Source of the DNA: Deltaproteobacteria bacterium
GTDB taxonomy: Bacteria; Desulfobacterota; Desulfobacteria; Desulfobacterales; GCA-2748835
Length of the DNA stretch: 64,000 bases
Assembly: GCA_002748835.1 (NCBI GenBank)
Contig: PDTL01000015.1
Coordinates: 62,001 to 126,000, forward strand
Direction of reading: 5' to 3'
Shown here: piece after piece, positions 24,291 to 35,342 of the stretch
How the letters are laid out: every line of letters begins with the position of its first letter
Position numbering within the stretch: position 1 is the stretch's first letter
Notes under the pieces: model-generated
Seen by the model: the letters and a program-made list of their open reading frames with translations, nothing else
What the model was told of the DNA's origin: nothing
The model's database searches: none
Made by a program: the position numbers and the translations under genes

Positions 24291-26666
24291 ATGTTTGCGG
24301 GATTTTTCAAAAATCTCAGCATCCGCTGGAAGCTGCTTTTCAGTCAGTCCCTTCTGACGCTTGCCTTTATCATTGTCAGCTGCGGTATCGCCTACCCGAT
24401 CCTGAATGCGTCATTCCAGGAACGTGTTGAAAACGAACTGTATAACGCCACCCACACCATCATGAGTATGGTCCGGACTGCCGCCAATGTCTCAATCAAG
24501 AACCGGCTGCGGGCGATTGCGGAAAAAAACAGGGATATTGCCGCGTATTACTATACTCAGTACACATCGGGAAACATGACCGAAGCCGAAGCAAAGCAGA
24601 TGTGCAAGGCGGTCTTCTCTTCGCAGCGCATCGGAAAGACCGGTTATCTCTACTGCCTGAACTCCCAGGGTCTGGCCGTCATGCATCCCCGTATGGAGGT
24701 CGAGGGGGTTAACTTGAGTCATCGCCCCTTTATCCAGGAGCAAATCCATAAAAAAGAAGGGTACCTGGAGTATGATTGGAAAAACCCCGAGGATATCCGT
24801 ATGCAGCCCAAGGCCCTCTATATGGTCTGGTTCGAGCCCTGGGACTGGATCATTTCCGTAAGTTCCTACCGGTCTGAATTCATGGAACTGATTCAGGTCA
24901 ATGACTTTAAGGCCAATATTCTATCCCTCAAATTCGGCCTGAGCGGATACGCCTTTATCGTTAGCACAAACGGCGATGTGGTTATCCATCCCAAAATCAC
25001 TGGCAACCTGTTTGAAAGCCTGGATGAAAAGCAGGCTGTCATTTTGAAAACCGTGATCCGAAACAAAAACGGGAAGCGCTTTTATTCCTGGCTCAACCCC
25101 GGAGAAGACCGAGTCCGAAAAAAAATGCTCATTTACAACTACCTGCCCGAGTATGAATGGCTGGTGGCGTCCAGCGGCTATGTGGACGAATTCTATGCAC
25201 CGATCCAGATGATGAAAAGCCTCTTCTGGGGCGTCCTGATCCTGATGCTCCTCATCATCATCCCGTTCACCTTTTGGCTGAGCTCCAACATCACCCAGCC
25301 GCTTGACATGCTCTCCCTGCGCATGGAGCAGGGAACCCGCGGCGACCTCTCCCAACCGGTCCCGGTGCTCTCCGGAGATGAGATCGGTCGCCTGGCAAAA
25401 TTCTGCAATACCTTCTTTGCCAACCTGGTTGCGGAAATGCAGGACAGGGAAACAGCGGAACATCAGCTCCGGCAAATCCGGAATGACCTCGAACGCCTGG
25501 TAGAAGATCGCACAGCTGAACTGGAGGTCATCAACAAGGATCTGGCCCTTGAAGTGGCGGAGCGCAAACGGATTGAGGGGGCGCTCCGGAGAGAAAAGGA
25601 GAAGTATCAGCAGATATACGAGAACGTGTCTGACTGGATCTATATCCACGATACTCACGGTAATCTGATCGAAAGCAATGAGTTCTTCATTAACAAACTG
25701 GGCTATACGGCTGAGGAACTGTACACGATGAACCTCCGTGACCGGATTTTGGCGTCTCAACGGTCGGGATTTGACCAGTACATTGACCGCATCCTCAAAA
25801 ACGGCAAGGACGACGGACGACTGACCATCCTGACCCGGTCTGATGAAGAGCGTATCATTGAGTACCGAAATTCGGTGATTCATGATGACACTGGCGCGAT
25901 TACCGGTATCCAGGGTTCTGCCCGGGACATCACCGCCTGGATTGCCACGGAAAAAGAGTGGCAAATCGCCCAAAAAGCACAAGAGCAGGCCATGGATGCC
26001 AAGAACCGATTCATCACCAACATGAGCCATGAAATCCGCTCCCCCCTCAATGTCATCATGGGCATGATTCAGGGCCTCATGGAAACAGACCCCACCGCCC
26101 TGCAAAAAGACCACCTGAACGCCCTGTTCGAAGCCTCCCAGAGGCTGCTCATCCTTGTGAACAAGCTAGCCGACTTTTCCAAGACCGAAGCTGGCGAGAC
26201 CGCCCTGAGCCACTCGGATTTCTGCCTGCCGGCTATCATGGACAGAACAGCTTCGGCAGTAACAGATAACGAACTGGACCGTCTGACGCTGCTCCTGGTG
26301 GATGACAATGCCGTGAACCGAAAAGTCGCGTCCCGGATCCTCTCCCGGGTGGGTGCCCGGGTTGTGGAATGCAACAGCGTCCAGGCCGCCCTGAACGTAC
26401 TAGGCGACCAGACGGTCAGCGCTGTCCTCATGGATCTTTCCCTAGAAGAAATGAGCGGCATCAATGCGGCCCAGCGCATCCGGGAAGCGCTGAACCTGCC
26501 GGACCTGCCCTTGATTGCCATGACCGCCCATTCCGAAAATGCCTGTGACCTGGACTGTTATAACGCGGGCTTCAACGCCATCGTGACCAAACCGTTCAAC
26601 TCAGAGGCATTGTATCAGACCCTGAGGGAACTTGTTGTCCGGAATGCGGACAAGGACGAGGGATAA
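24291..26666 (+). CDS. Cache-HAMP-PAS-HisKA-REC sensor lacking a kinase ATPase domain
   Basis: A 791-residue membrane protein. A first helix (residues 13-35) and a long periplasmic double-cache region (about 36-330, with GKTGYLYCLNSQG and GLSGYAFIVSTNGDVVIHP) are followed by a second helix, a HAMP domain, a coiled coil and a PAS domain (about 440-560). A HisKA dimerisation helix carries the phospho-acceptor site MSHEIRSPLN. It is followed within about 60 residues by a receiver domain (LLLVDDNAVNRK, VLMDLSLEEMSG, TKPF). No HATPase_c (N, G1, G2 boxes) lies between, so it cannot phosphorylate itself. AAGGGAG precedes the ATG. Confidence 0.85.
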   Translation: MFAGFFKNLSIRWKLLFSQSLLTLAFIIVSCGIAYPILNASFQERVENELYNATHTIMSMVRTAANVSIKNRLRAIAEKNRDIAAYYYTQYTSGNMTEAEAKQMCKAVFSSQRIGKTGYLYCLNSQGLAVMHPRMEVEGVNLSHRPFIQEQIHKKEGYLEYDWKNPEDIRMQPKALYMVWFEPWDWIISVSSYRSEFMELIQVNDFKANILSLKFGLSGYAFIVSTNGDVVIHPKITGNLFESLDEKQAVILKTVIRNKNGKRFYSWLNPGEDRVRKKMLIYNYLPEYEWLVASSGYVDEFYAPIQMMKSLFWGVLILMLLIIIPFTFWLSSNITQPLDMLSLRMEQGTRGDLSQPVPVLSGDEIGRLAKFCNTFFANLVAEMQDRETAEHQLRQIRNDLERLVEDRTAELEVINKDLALEVAERKRIEGALRREKEKYQQIYENVSDWIYIHDTHGNLIESNEFFINKLGYTAEELYTMNLRDRILASQRSGFDQYIDRILKNGKDDGRLTILTRSDEERIIEYRNSVIHDDTGAITGIQGSARDITAWIATEKEWQIAQKAQEQAMDAKNRFITNMSHEIRSPLNVIMGMIQGLMETDPTALQKDHLNALFEASQRLLILVNKLADFSKTEAGETALSHSDFCLPAIMDRTASAVTDNELDRLTLLLVDDNAVNRKVASRILSRVGARVVECNSVQAALNVLGDQTVSAVLMDLSLEEMSGINAAQRIREALNLPDLPLIAMTAHSENACDLDCYNAGFNAIVTKPFNSEALYQTLRELVVRNADKDEG

Positions 26667-26734
26667 CACCCCAAACAAACCGGTCTGGCACCCCGTGTCA
26701 GCCGATACCCACAGGCAGGACTTGATTTAAATTT

Positions 26735-28018
26735 CTAGGAGTTCAAAGCGTCATTCATGGTCCGCACCGCACACATTTTACCGCACATACTGCAGGTATC
26801 TTTCAGCTCCGGCTCGGATGACGCCCGGTACGCTTTCGGTTTTTCCGGATCCATGGCCAGATCGAACATCTGTTCCCAGTCCAGTTCCCGGCGGGCAACA
26901 CTCATGGTATTATCCCATTCACGGGCGCCGGGGTGCCTTTTCGCAATGTCGGCGGCATGGGCGGCGATCCGGGCGGCGATGATGCCTTCCTTCATGTCAT
27001 CCACATCCGGCAGACGCAAATGTTCGGCCGGGGTCACGTAGCAGAGGAAATCCGCGCCGTTTGCTGCGGCAATGGCACCGCCGATGGCGCTGGTAATATG
27101 GTCGTATCCCGGTGCCACATCCGTGACCAGGGGGCCCAGAACATAAAACGGCGCCCCATGGCAAAGCCGCTTTTCCAGCATCATGTTGCCGGCGATTTCG
27201 TTGATGGCCATATGGCCCGGTCCTTCGATCATGACCTGTACATTCCGGTCCCAGGCAGCCCTGGTCAACTCGCCCAGCACAATCAGCTCTTCGATCTGGC
27301 AGGCGTCGGTGGCGTCGTGCAGGGCACCGGGACGGCAGCCATCGCCCAGGCTCAGGGTGACATCATAGGCCACGCAGATGTCGAGCAGGCGGTCAAAGTA
27401 TTCGTAAAAGGGGTTTTCCCGATCATTGGCCTTCATCCAGGCATACAGCAGAGAGCCGCCACGGGAAACAATGTTCATCAGCCGCCCGCTCCTGGTCACT
27501 TTTTCTGCGGTCTGGCGGTTCAGACCCGCGTGAATAGTCAAAAAATCCACGCCGTCGGCCACGTGGGTTTCCACCACGCGGAAAAATTCATCCACGGAAA
27601 TCGTTTCAAGGGGCTTGTCATAATAGCCCACCGCGTCATAGATCGGCACGGTTCCGATCATGGCCGGGGACAGGGCAACCAGCTTTTGCCGAAACGCCTG
27701 CGTTTTCCCGTAACAGCTCAGGTCCATAATGGCGTCTGCCTTTAAGTCAAGCGCACCGCGCACCTTGTCCAGTTCCATGTCCACATCTGCGCAGTCCTTG
27801 GAAATCCCCAGGTTCACGTTGATCTTCACGCGCATGCTTTCGCCCACACCCGCGGGTTTCAGGGTGGTGTGGTGCTTGTTGGCCGGGATGATCACCTTGC
27901 CTTCTGCCATTTTCGCCATCAGATCTTCGGACCGGATCCGCTCATCCCTGGCGACCGCTGTCATCTCTTTGGTGAGGATGCCCTGTCTGGCCGCATCCAT
28001 CTGTGTCGTATATCCCAT
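26735..28018 (-). CDS. thiC: Phosphomethylpyrimidine synthase
   Basis: A 427-residue ThiC, the radical-SAM enzyme that rearranges aminoimidazole ribotide into the HMP pyrimidine of thiamine. Conserved stretches are [62 protein letters not shown] and [14 protein letters not shown]. The C-terminal cluster motif is CSMCGKMC. It is the short anaerobe-type enzyme. It ends the thiSGHFEC operon, 7 nt after thiE. Confidence 0.96.
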   Translation of the reverse strand: MGYTTQMDAARQGILTKEMTAVARDERIRSEDLMAKMAEGKVIIPANKHHTTLKPAGVGESMRVKINVNLGISKDCADVDMELDKVRGALDLKADAIMDLSCYGKTQAFRQKLVALSPAMIGTVPIYDAVGYYDKPLETISVDEFFRVVETHVADGVDFLTIHAGLNRQTAEKVTRSGRLMNIVSRGGSLLYAWMKANDRENPFYEYFDRLLDICVAYDVTLSLGDGCRPGALHDATDACQIEELIVLGELTRAAWDRNVQVMIEGPGHMAINEIAGNMMLEKRLCHGAPFYVLGPLVTDVAPGYDHITSAIGGAIAAANGADFLCYVTPAEHLRLPDVDDMKEGIIAARIAAHAADIAKRHPGAREWDNTMSVARRELDWEQMFDLAMDPEKPKAYRASSEPELKDTCSMCGKMCAVRTMNDALNS

Positions 28019-28025
28019 CGTGATC

Positions 28026-28703
28026 TTATCTCCTGATTCGGTTAATTTCTTTTCGGACCTCCCGGATCCGCATGCCGATGTCCGGTGCTTCCACAATCTC
28101 CGTTACCATTGCCACGCATGTGGCACCGGCCTTAATCACATCCGCAACATTATGTCGTTTGATGCCGCCAATGGCCACAAACGGAATTTTTATATGTTCC
28201 GCCGCATAGGCCACATAGGAAAGCCCGACTGGCGCTTTGGCATCCACCTTGGTATCCGTTGCATAGACCGGTCCGACGCCGATATAATCGGCCCCGTCCG
28301 CTTCCGCACGATGGGCCAGCTCCGGCAGATGGGTCGACAGCCCGATCACCTTGTCCGGACCCACCAGTTGCCGTACGGCTGCCACCGGCAAATCGTCCTG
28401 GCCCACATGCACGCCGTCCGCGTTGCAGAGGATGGCGATATCCACGTCATCGTTCACAATGAAAATTGCGCCCGCTGCACGGGTCATCTTCCGGATCTGC
28501 AGGCATTCTTCCAGCTTTTCCCGCTTTGATTTTGTCTTTTCACGATACTGAACAATCCGGACACCGGCAGCTAACAGGGCCGTGACCACCGCAATGTTCG
28601 AACGTCCTGCCGAATGGGCTTCGGAAGTCAGACAGTACAGATCAAACGCATCTTCTCCGTGAGTTTTCAGGCCTTCTTCAATGATGCGATCCATTTTTTT
28701 CAT
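28026..28703 (-). CDS. thiE: Thiamine-phosphate synthase
   Basis: A 225-residue TIM-barrel ThiE that joins HMP-pyrophosphate and thiazole phosphate to thiamine phosphate. Motifs seen are [50 protein letters not shown] and FVAIGGI. The ATG at 28703 is chosen because GAGGAG lies 9 nt upstream. About 30 extra N-terminal residues ([12 protein letters not shown]) precede the usual start of the barrel. Confidence 0.93.
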   Translation of the reverse strand: MKKMDRIIEEGLKTHGEDAFDLYCLTSEAHSAGRSNIAVVTALLAAGVRIVQYREKTKSKREKLEECLQIRKMTRAAGAIFIVNDDVDIAILCNADGVHVGQDDLPVAAVRQLVGPDKVIGLSTHLPELAHRAEADGADYIGVGPVYATDTKVDAKAPVGLSYVAYAAEHIKIPFVAIGGIKRHNVADVIKAGATCVAMVTEIVEAPDIGMRIREVRKEINRIRR

Positions 28704-28773
28704 CACCCATTTCTCCTCTGTCACCGGGTATCAACCCAAACTGCAACCCTTACCCCTGCTGCGGATAACCCTG

Positions 28774-29430
28774 TCAAAAACCGCCCCTTTCACCCAGCAC
28801 CTGGGCCAGCACCACATCCGCCTGTTTGGCTGCCGTCACCATGACCCGGGGGGCCATGGGCGGACAGTCAGCCGTGCACGCGGACACCGCATCGCCCACC
28901 ACAATCAGATTGTCGCCTAACTGCCGGGTACAGATGGCATCGCTGTCGCCCCATCCGCCGATGCCTGATGCCGCTACCACCGTCACGCCGGCCGGTACCA
29001 GGGTCTGTACCAGCATGCCCTTGGCCGCCGGGTCATCAAATGCCTCAATCACCGCATCGCAGGTATGAAAAAGACGCATTACGGTTCCGGCATCCAGTTG
29101 CACCGGATGCGCCTGGATCACGGCATCCGGATTGATCGCCTGCAACCGCTTCCGGACCGCGGTCACCTTGAAAGTGCCCACGTCGTCGGGCATAAAGGCC
29201 TGCCGGTTCAGATTGGACGGGGCCACCACATCCGGATCTGCGATCACAACGTTCATGATACCGCTGCGGACCAGCAGCAGGGCCGCGTTGGAGCCAAGCC
29301 CCCCGGCACCGGCAATGCCGATCTTTACCCTTGCCAGTTTCCGTGCAGCCGCCGCCCCCACATGGGGGACAATCACGGACCGGGAAAACGGAGACAGGCT
29401 GTCACAGGCGTCCATATCAGCACCCAGCAT
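28774..29430 (-). CDS. thiF: Sulfur carrier protein ThiS adenylyltransferase
   Basis: An E1-like ThiF of 218 residues that adenylates the C-terminal glycine of ThiS. It has the nucleotide loop GIAGAGGLGSNAA, then DPDVVAPSNLNRQ and VIEAFDDPAAKG. The start at 29430 has AAGGA 6 nt upstream and overlaps the end of thiH by 14 nt; a second ATG at 29415 just after the thiH stop is equally possible. Its place between thiH and thiE matches many anaerobe thiamine operons. Confidence 0.9.
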   Translation of the reverse strand: MLGADMDACDSLSPFSRSVIVPHVGAAAARKLARVKIGIAGAGGLGSNAALLLVRSGIMNVVIADPDVVAPSNLNRQAFMPDDVGTFKVTAVRKRLQAINPDAVIQAHPVQLDAGTVMRLFHTCDAVIEAFDDPAAKGMLVQTLVPAGVTVVAASGIGGWGDSDAICTRQLGDNLIVVGDAVSACTADCPPMAPRVMVTAAKQADVVLAQVLGERGGF

Positions 29431-30571
29431 CCCAATCCTTGTACACAGGCTGATACCCGAGCCGGGAAATGGCCGCAGCCATCTCTGCCACAGACCGTTC
29501 ATCGGAAATATCGAACTGGCCCGGGTCTTTTGCCGCTGCTTCATACCCGCCCACGGTGGTCCGGGAACCAGCGGACATGCGCGTCACGCCCAGCCGGATC
29601 ACATGATCCCGAAACCAGCCGCTCTCCCGGGTGGAGATGGTGATCCCGGCCCGGGGAAGAAAAAGCCGCAGGGCCGTCATGCCCTGCACCATGTCCCGGT
29701 CAGACACGATGACAGATGGCTGAAATGCTCCGGTATGGGGCCGCATCCGGGGAAGGGAGATACCCACCTCCACCGCCGGGTAACGATCCTGGAGATACGC
29801 GGCATGAAGCCCTGCGTAAAACAAATCCCGCCGCCAGTCGGTCAGTCCGAGCAGCGCCCCGATCCCCACAGTGCGCATGCCGGCCTTGCAGGCTCGCTCC
29901 GGTGCATCGAGCCGGTAGCCGAAATTCCGTTTGGGGCCGGCCGGGTGCAGGTAGTCATACACCGCAGGGTCGTAGGTTTCCTGGTACAGGGTCAGGCCGT
30001 CGACACCCGCCTCCACCAGGGTGCGGTAGTCTGCCGTGTCCATGGGAAACACCTCGATGCTCACCGAGTCGACATGCGCCCGCAGGATCCGGACACAGTC
30101 GGCGATATAGTCAACACCTGCCCGTTTCGGATCTTCGCCGGTCAAGAGCAGAATATGCCTGAGCCCGGTCTCGGCAAGCGCGATGGCTTCTTTGCGAACC
30201 GCATCCAGTGAGAGTGTGTTCCGAACAATGGACTGGCGCCGATTAAATCCGCAGTACCGGCAGGCATTCACACAATGGTTGGCCACATAAATGGGCGCAA
30301 ACAGCTGAATCACCCGCCCGAACTGCCGAAGGGTCCGTTCATGGGCTGCCTGGGCCATCTCCTCGAGCAGATCAACGGCTGACGGTGACAACAGGGTGGC
30401 AAAGGCCAGGGCATCCGGGGTGTCCATGGCAAGGGCCCGGCGCACCCCGGTCTCGCTGGCACCATGGAACAGATCATCCAGGAATTGTGACGGGAACGAT
30501 TCCATCATCGCCGCATAGCCGTCATCTGCCGGCTGAAAAATTTCTGTGCCTGCTTTTTCCAGGATCGTCAT
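29417..30571 (-). CDS. thiH: 2-iminoacetate synthase (tyrosine lyase)
   Basis: A 384-residue radical-SAM ThiH with the cluster motif CVNACRYC (CX3CX2C) near residue 88. It splits tyrosine to give dehydroglycine for the thiazole ring, the oxygen-free alternative to ThiO, as expected for an anaerobe. Other motifs are [31 protein letters not shown] and [12 protein letters not shown]. Its ATG overlaps the thiG stop (ATGA). Confidence 0.96.
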   Translation of the reverse strand: MTILEKAGTEIFQPADDGYAAMMESFPSQFLDDLFHGASETGVRRALAMDTPDALAFATLLSPSAVDLLEEMAQAAHERTLRQFGRVIQLFAPIYVANHCVNACRYCGFNRRQSIVRNTLSLDAVRKEAIALAETGLRHILLLTGEDPKRAGVDYIADCVRILRAHVDSVSIEVFPMDTADYRTLVEAGVDGLTLYQETYDPAVYDYLHPAGPKRNFGYRLDAPERACKAGMRTVGIGALLGLTDWRRDLFYAGLHAAYLQDRYPAVEVGISLPRMRPHTGAFQPSVIVSDRDMVQGMTALRLFLPRAGITISTRESGWFRDHVIRLGVTRMSAGSRTTVGGYEAAAKDPGQFDISDERSVAEMAAAISRLGYQPVYKDWDAGC

Positions 30572-31377
30572 ATGGCTTCTCCCTGGGTCAGAAATCCAGT
30601 CAAAGGAGACGACGCCGCTGCTGTGGTCCGCACCGCTCCCGGCCCCGCGCACCAGGCCTCCCGACCGGCGGCAACCGCCCGGCCAAAGGCGGCGGCCATG
30701 CGAACCGGATCTTCCGCAGTGGCAATTGCCGTATTCACCAGACAGGCAGCCGCGCCCATTTCCATGGCCTCGCAGGCCTCGGAGGGTTTGCCGATTCCCG
30801 CATCCACCACCACAGGCAGGGGGATTTCATCGATCAGAATCCGGATCAGCTCCTTTGTCTTCAGCCCGCGGTTGGAGCCGATGGGCGCGCCCAGCGGCAT
30901 CACCGCAGCAGCCCCGGCATTCACGAGGTCCCGGGCCACCATCAGGTCCGGACTGATATAGGGAAGCACCACAAACCCTTCGCGGGCCAGCACCTCTGTT
31001 GCCCGGGCCGTGGCATAGCCGTCGGGCAGCAGATACTTGTTGTCTGAAATCACCTCAATCTTCACCCAGTCCCCACAACCGGCAGCACGGGCCAGACGGG
31101 CGATGCGCACTGCCTCTTCCGCGGTACGCGCCCCCGAGGTATTGGGAAGCAGCTGCATGGTTTTCGGGATATGCTGCATCACATTGTCTGTTTTTGCATG
31201 AAAGTCGATCCGCCGCAGGGCCACGGTAATCACCTCTGCCCCCGAAGCCTCGGCCACATCCGGAATCACCGTGTCAGCCGCATATTTCCCTGTTCCGATG
31301 AACAGGCGGTTTTTCAGCTCTTTTTGGCCGATCACCAGCGGTTTCGGGTCGTCAGCGCCCTTCTCCTTTGCCATCAT
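30568..31377 (-). CDS. thiG: Thiazole synthase
   Basis: A 269-residue ThiG TIM barrel that builds the thiazole phosphate from DXP, dehydroglycine and ThiS-thiocarboxylate. LFIGTGKY, the Schiff-base lysine in [33 protein letters not shown] and CLVNTAIA are all typical. The start overlaps the thiS stop by 4 nt. It is about 10 residues longer than most at the C-terminus. Confidence 0.97.
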   Translation of the reverse strand: MMAKEKGADDPKPLVIGQKELKNRLFIGTGKYAADTVIPDVAEASGAEVITVALRRIDFHAKTDNVMQHIPKTMQLLPNTSGARTAEEAVRIARLARAAGCGDWVKIEVISDNKYLLPDGYATARATEVLAREGFVVLPYISPDLMVARDLVNAGAAAVMPLGAPIGSNRGLKTKELIRILIDEIPLPVVVDAGIGKPSEACEAMEMGAAACLVNTAIATAEDPVRMAAAFGRAVAAGREAWCAGPGAVRTTAAASSPLTGFLTQGEAI

Positions 31378-31574
31378 CCACCTCCCACAAATGTCACGAT
31401 TTCCATTCGGTCCGCATCCGTCAGCACCTGCCCTTCCCGAGCATCCGCCGAAAGGATCTCACCGTTCAGTTCCACCACCACATGGGCCGGGTCCACATCC
31501 CGCGCCGCCAGATAGGCCCCCACCGTGATGCCCGATGCCACGGTTTCTTCGGCCCCGTTCACCCGGATTTTCAT
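31374..31574 (-). CDS. thiS: Sulfur carrier protein
   Basis: A 66-residue ubiquitin-like ThiS ending in VGGG, so the terminal Gly-Gly used for thiocarboxylation is present. Motifs are [19 protein letters not shown] and MEIVTFVGG. The start at 31574 has AGGAGGGG 5 nt upstream. It is the first gene after the TPP riboswitch. Confidence 0.94.
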   Translation of the reverse strand: MKIRVNGAEETVASGITVGAYLAARDVDPAHVVVELNGEILSADAREGQVLTDADRMEIVTFVGGG

Positions 31575-31597
31575 CCGCCCCTCCTGTTTCAGACCAT

Positions 31598-31634
31598 AAA
31601 AAAAAGGCCTGCCCCGGAAAACGGGACAGGCCTT
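31598..31634 (-). terminator. Attenuator terminator of the thi operon
   Basis: On the minus strand AAGGCCTG-TCCCG-TTTT-CCGGGG-CAGGCCTT is followed by eight or more T. It lies between the riboswitch aptamer and thiS, so it is the likely OFF structure formed when TPP is bound. Confidence 0.9.
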
Positions 31635-31659
31635 GAAATATGTTTGCAAGAACAGCCTT

Positions 31660-31752
31660 TACGCTTCCCTACGGCAGTACAAACTGCATCAGGTTCAAAG
31701 GGTTGGAAGCCATCACTTCCGTCTCAGCCGATTACGGCACCCCCAGCAGCAT
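31660..31752 (-). promoter_or_regulatory. TPP riboswitch (THI element)
   Basis: Read on the minus strand, this shows the conserved THI-box parts in order: GGGGGTGCC, CGGCTGAGA, a variable P3 hairpin, ACCCTTTGAACCTGATGCAG and GTAGGGAA. It binds thiamine pyrophosphate and controls thiSGHFEC through the terminator just downstream. Confidence 0.96.
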
Positions 31753-31770
31753 TACGCTATGTAAATATAT

Positions 31771-31799
31771 AGACTAAATAAATAAGTTCAGAAAGTCAA
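31771..31799 (-). promoter_or_regulatory. Promoter of the thi operon
   Basis: On the minus strand TTGACT (31799-31794) and TAGTCT (31776-31771) are 17 nt apart, and the transcript start would fall just before the riboswitch. Confidence 0.5.
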
Positions 31800-31893
31800 G
31801 TGGCGTTTTTTACGAAAAACACCACACCCGCAAAGAGGAAAACCAAAACGCCATTATGATCCGCAGATGAACCCCAGATAGCAATATGTTGTT

Positions 31894-32838
31894 TCATCTC
31901 TCCGCCTGATGGGTCACGTACCAGTCATAGGTCATGCGGATTCCCGTTTCAAGGGATGTCGGCGCCTGCCAGCCCAGGGATTTCAAGCGGGAGACATCCA
32001 ACAGCTTGCGAGGGGTGCCATCGGGTTTTCCCGTATCAAACACCAGTTTTCCCGCAAACCCGACGATCCGGCCGATCATCTCCGCCACCTCCCGGATGGT
32101 CACCTCAATGCCCGTGCCGATGTTGTAAAGCGGCATGGGGTTCTCACCGGTCTCCGCATCCATCACAAACAGGCACCCGTCCGCCATATCGTCCACATAC
32201 AGAAATTCCCGCATGGGCGATCCCGTACCCCACACCGTTACGGTCTCCTGGCCGGCCATTTTTGCTTCATGGAATTTCCGGATCAGGGCTGGCAGCACGT
32301 GGGAGGTCTCGAGATCAAAGTTGTCATACGGACCGTAAAGATTGGTAGGCATCACCGGGATAAACCGGGTTCCGTACTGCCGGTTATACGCCCAGCACAG
32401 TTCAATGCCGGAGATCTTGGCCACGGCATACGGCGAGTTGGTCGGCTCCAGCGGGCCGGTCATCAGGTGGGATTCGGTCATGGGCTGGGGACACATCCTG
32501 GGATAAATACACGAGGAGCCCAGAAATAAGAGCTTTTTCACCCCCTGGACCCAGCTCTGGTGGATCACATTGGCCTGGATCATCAGGTTGTCATAGATGA
32601 ATGCTGCCGGATAGGTATTGTTGGCCAGAATACCGCCGACCCGCGCTGCCGCCAGCAGCACGTAATCGGGCTGGACAGTCGCAAAAAAATCAGCCACCGC
32701 CGCCTGATCCCGCAGGTCCAGTTCAGCAAAGGACCGTGTCACCAGATGTTCATACCCGCGGGCCTTAAGGGCCCGGTGCAGGGCCGACCCCACCAGCCCG
32801 TCATGACCTGCTAGATAAATTTTTGCCTCTTTTTCCAC
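31894..32838 (-). CDS. fcl: GDP-L-fucose synthase
   Basis: A 314-residue short-chain dehydrogenase that epimerises and reduces GDP-4-keto-6-deoxymannose to GDP-L-fucose. NADP loop GHDGLVGSAL, then FLGSSCIYPRMCPQPMTE (catalytic Ser/Cys region), SPYAVAKISGIELC (the YxxxK pair), MPTNLYGPYDNFD and FLYVDDMADG are diagnostic. GTG start. It lies 13 nt after gmd and supplies fucose for surface polysaccharide. Confidence 0.95.
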   Translation of the reverse strand: MEKEAKIYLAGHDGLVGSALHRALKARGYEHLVTRSFAELDLRDQAAVADFFATVQPDYVLLAAARVGGILANNTYPAAFIYDNLMIQANVIHQSWVQGVKKLLFLGSSCIYPRMCPQPMTESHLMTGPLEPTNSPYAVAKISGIELCWAYNRQYGTRFIPVMPTNLYGPYDNFDLETSHVLPALIRKFHEAKMAGQETVTVWGTGSPMREFLYVDDMADGCLFVMDAETGENPMPLYNIGTGIEVTIREVAEMIGRIVGFAGKLVFDTGKPDGTPRKLLDVSRLKSLGWQAPTSLETGIRMTYDWYVTHQAER

Positions 32839-32851
32839 ACATCACCTGTTT

Positions 32852-33940
32852 TTATTCGTAGTTGGCAAAGGTCTTAAACCCCTGGGCCTGGCAGAGGTGA
32901 TCTTTCTGCGCCTCTTTTCGGTCGCTCATGATCATCTCTTTTACCATTTCCTCAAAGCTGATCCGCGGCTCCCAGCCCAGCTGCGCCTTTGCTTTTGACG
33001 GATCTCCCAGCAGGGTCTCCACTTCCGTTGGCCGGAAATACCGGGGGTCCACCCGCACCACCGTCTTTCCGGAGATCCGGTCCACGCCGATCTCATCCAC
33101 GCCACTGCCCTGCCACGCGATATCCATTTTCAGCTCACGCGCGGCCACGTTCACAAACTCACGCACCGAATACTGGCGCCCGGTGGCAATCACATAATCA
33201 TCCGGTTGGTCCTGCTGCAGCATGAGCCACTGCATTTCCACATAGTCTTTTGCATGACCCCAGTCGCGTCTGGCATCCATATTCCCCAGATACAGGCAAT
33301 CCTGCAGTCCCAGGGAGATGCGCGCCAGCGCGCGGGTGATTTTCCGGGTGACAAAGGTTTCCCCGCGCACCGGGGACTCGTGGTTGAACAGGATCCCGTT
33401 GCATCCGTAAATACCGTAGGCTTCCCGATAGTTTTTCACAATCCAGAACGCGTACAGCTTGGCCACCGCATAAGGGGAGCGCGGATAGAAGGGCGTGGAC
33501 TCGGTTTGGGGCACCTCCTGAACCTTGCCGTAGAGCTCCGAGGTGGATGCCTGATAAAACCGTGTTTTTGCTTCCAGTCCCAAAAGGCGGATTCCCTCAA
33601 GCAGCCGCAGGGGGCCCAGGGCATCGCAGTTGGCTGTGTATTCCGGCGATTCAAAGGAGACCGCCACATGGCTCTGGGCCGCCAGGTTGTAGATCTCGTC
33701 CGGCTGTACCTGCTGAAGGATCCGGATCAGGTTGGTGGCATCGGTAAGATCCCCATAGTGGAGAATGAATTTCCGGTTTTTCTCATGAGGTTCCTGATAC
33801 AGATGGTCGATCCGGTTGGTATTGAAACTCGACGCCCGCCGCTTGATGCCGTGAACTTCATATCCCTTTTCCAGCAAAAACTCCGCCAGATAGGCGCCAT
33901 CCTGGCCGGTAATACCGGTTATCAACGCTTTTTTTCCCAT
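32852..33940 (-). CDS. gmd: GDP-mannose 4,6-dehydratase
   Basis: A 362-residue Gmd, the first step from GDP-mannose to GDP-fucose. It has [44 protein letters not shown] and [14 protein letters not shown] (YxxxK), with [16 protein letters not shown] further on. The ATG at 33940 has GGAG upstream; one at 33955 would add five residues. It is the first gene of a two-gene unit with fcl. No glycosyltransferases are adjacent. Confidence 0.96.
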   Translation of the reverse strand: MGKKALITGITGQDGAYLAEFLLEKGYEVHGIKRRASSFNTNRIDHLYQEPHEKNRKFILHYGDLTDATNLIRILQQVQPDEIYNLAAQSHVAVSFESPEYTANCDALGPLRLLEGIRLLGLEAKTRFYQASTSELYGKVQEVPQTESTPFYPRSPYAVAKLYAFWIVKNYREAYGIYGCNGILFNHESPVRGETFVTRKITRALARISLGLQDCLYLGNMDARRDWGHAKDYVEMQWLMLQQDQPDDYVIATGRQYSVREFVNVAARELKMDIAWQGSGVDEIGVDRISGKTVVRVDPRYFRPTEVETLLGDPSKAKAQLGWEPRISFEEMVKEMIMSDRKEAQKDHLCQAQGFKTFANYE

Positions 33941-33997
33941 AGGCCGTTTCTCCATAACCCGTGTTGCCTGTTGTTCAACCCGTATTCAGACCCAGCG

Positions 33998-35342
33998 TCA
34001 CGTTATATTATTTGCAGTATCCGCATCTGTTTGCGCCGCCAGCGGGATCCGGAAACCATCATCCCTAACATAACCGGCACTGATAATAAATAGATACAAA
34101 TACGATGAAATACAGGAGGGTATATTCGGCACCACGGTCACTATCTTATTGATTTCATACACACCCAACAGGGGGGTCATCAAAATCATACCAGCTGTTT
34201 TCCCGGCCTTCATGCCCCATGTTCACATGAACAAAAAGTGACCCGCCGGTTTCTTTTACCGCATCGATCACGACCGCATGTCCAATGTCAGGATGGGTCA
34301 AATAAGTCATCACGGGCTTGTTCCTATTGACCTGTTTTTTGACGATGGATTTCAATCCATCCATACCAGAAGCAGACACGGTATATTGTGCAGCGGTAAC
34401 GTCGTAGTGCGCCATCAATTCATTCACCCTTTCAGACGATGGGATCACATAACTAGCGGTGTTAAAGTCTTTTTGAATAACAAGTGCCGTATAATAGATA
34501 TACCGTGCCACCTCATTGACGGATACTGGCGCCGTGGTATCTTCAAGTTCATCCACGAACAGATTCCAATTAAACGCGTAATCGCCTACTGTCTCATCCA
34601 GTTCATACCCTGTACTGGTGCAATAGGCGACGTGGCCGGTGGGCCGCTTGCGATGGTAGTAGAGGATCTGCGCAAGTTCTGTTGACCAGCACCCGGCCCG
34701 GTGATGATCCGGTATAAACGTCGCATATTCATCCCGCTGAGCCCAGCGCGTATGGACGAGAAAGGACGCATCATACACATTTTCATCCAGTTTTAATTGA
34801 TACAGGTTATCCCTCCATTGGCACAGGCTCCACAGATGGGTGCCATCATACGCCAGACCGTATGGATTCTTATTGGGGGCATTAACTGAATGAAGCACCT
34901 GACCTGCTGTCGAGATATGATAGATTCGCTTTTCTTCGTCATCCGCGACCCACAGATGCGTCCCGTCAAAAGTCAGCCCTCGGGGGTAATTGCCTGGAGC
35001 GGAAAAACAAGTTATCACGTTTCCCTGGGTATCTAATTTGTAGATCAGGTTGTTTGCCCTTTCCGATAACCCCAAATAATTCCCGTCAAAACATAGACCT
35101 TTTGGGGACGTGCCGGGTGCCACAAAGGAACCGATCTCGTTTCCTGCCTGATCGATCTGAATGACAGCGACTGTATCTGCATCAATAAACCAAAAATGCG
35201 CGGCATCATATGCCAGACCGCAGGGTGAGGAGCTGGGCAGCTCAATCCGGCCCATAATCACAGGGTCTCCCGCATGCGCTGAGAGCACTGCTGTTAACAA
35301 AAACAGAAAAGCGGTGATCAACCGATTGATATAGATAATCAT
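33998..35342 (-). pseudogene. Exported beta-propeller plus streptopain-like (C10) peptidase, frameshifted
   Basis: A signal peptide (ending LSAHA) is followed by four repeats of about 42 residues (PCGLAYDAAHFW, PKGLCFDGNYLG, PRGLTFDGTHLW, PYGLAYDGTHLW), an NHL-like partial propeller. A C10 cysteine peptidase domain follows: the catalytic Cys in AGCWSTELAQILYYH and the catalytic His in IGHAVVID, then FVHVNMGHEGRENSWYDF. The frame then ends at 34155. Dropping one C from the six-C tract at 34171-34176 gives DPLLGVYEINKIVTVVPN, the expected end of the domain, and runs to 33998 through GYVRDDGFRIPLA, the start of a carboxypeptidase-regulatory-like domain. Confidence 0.7.
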
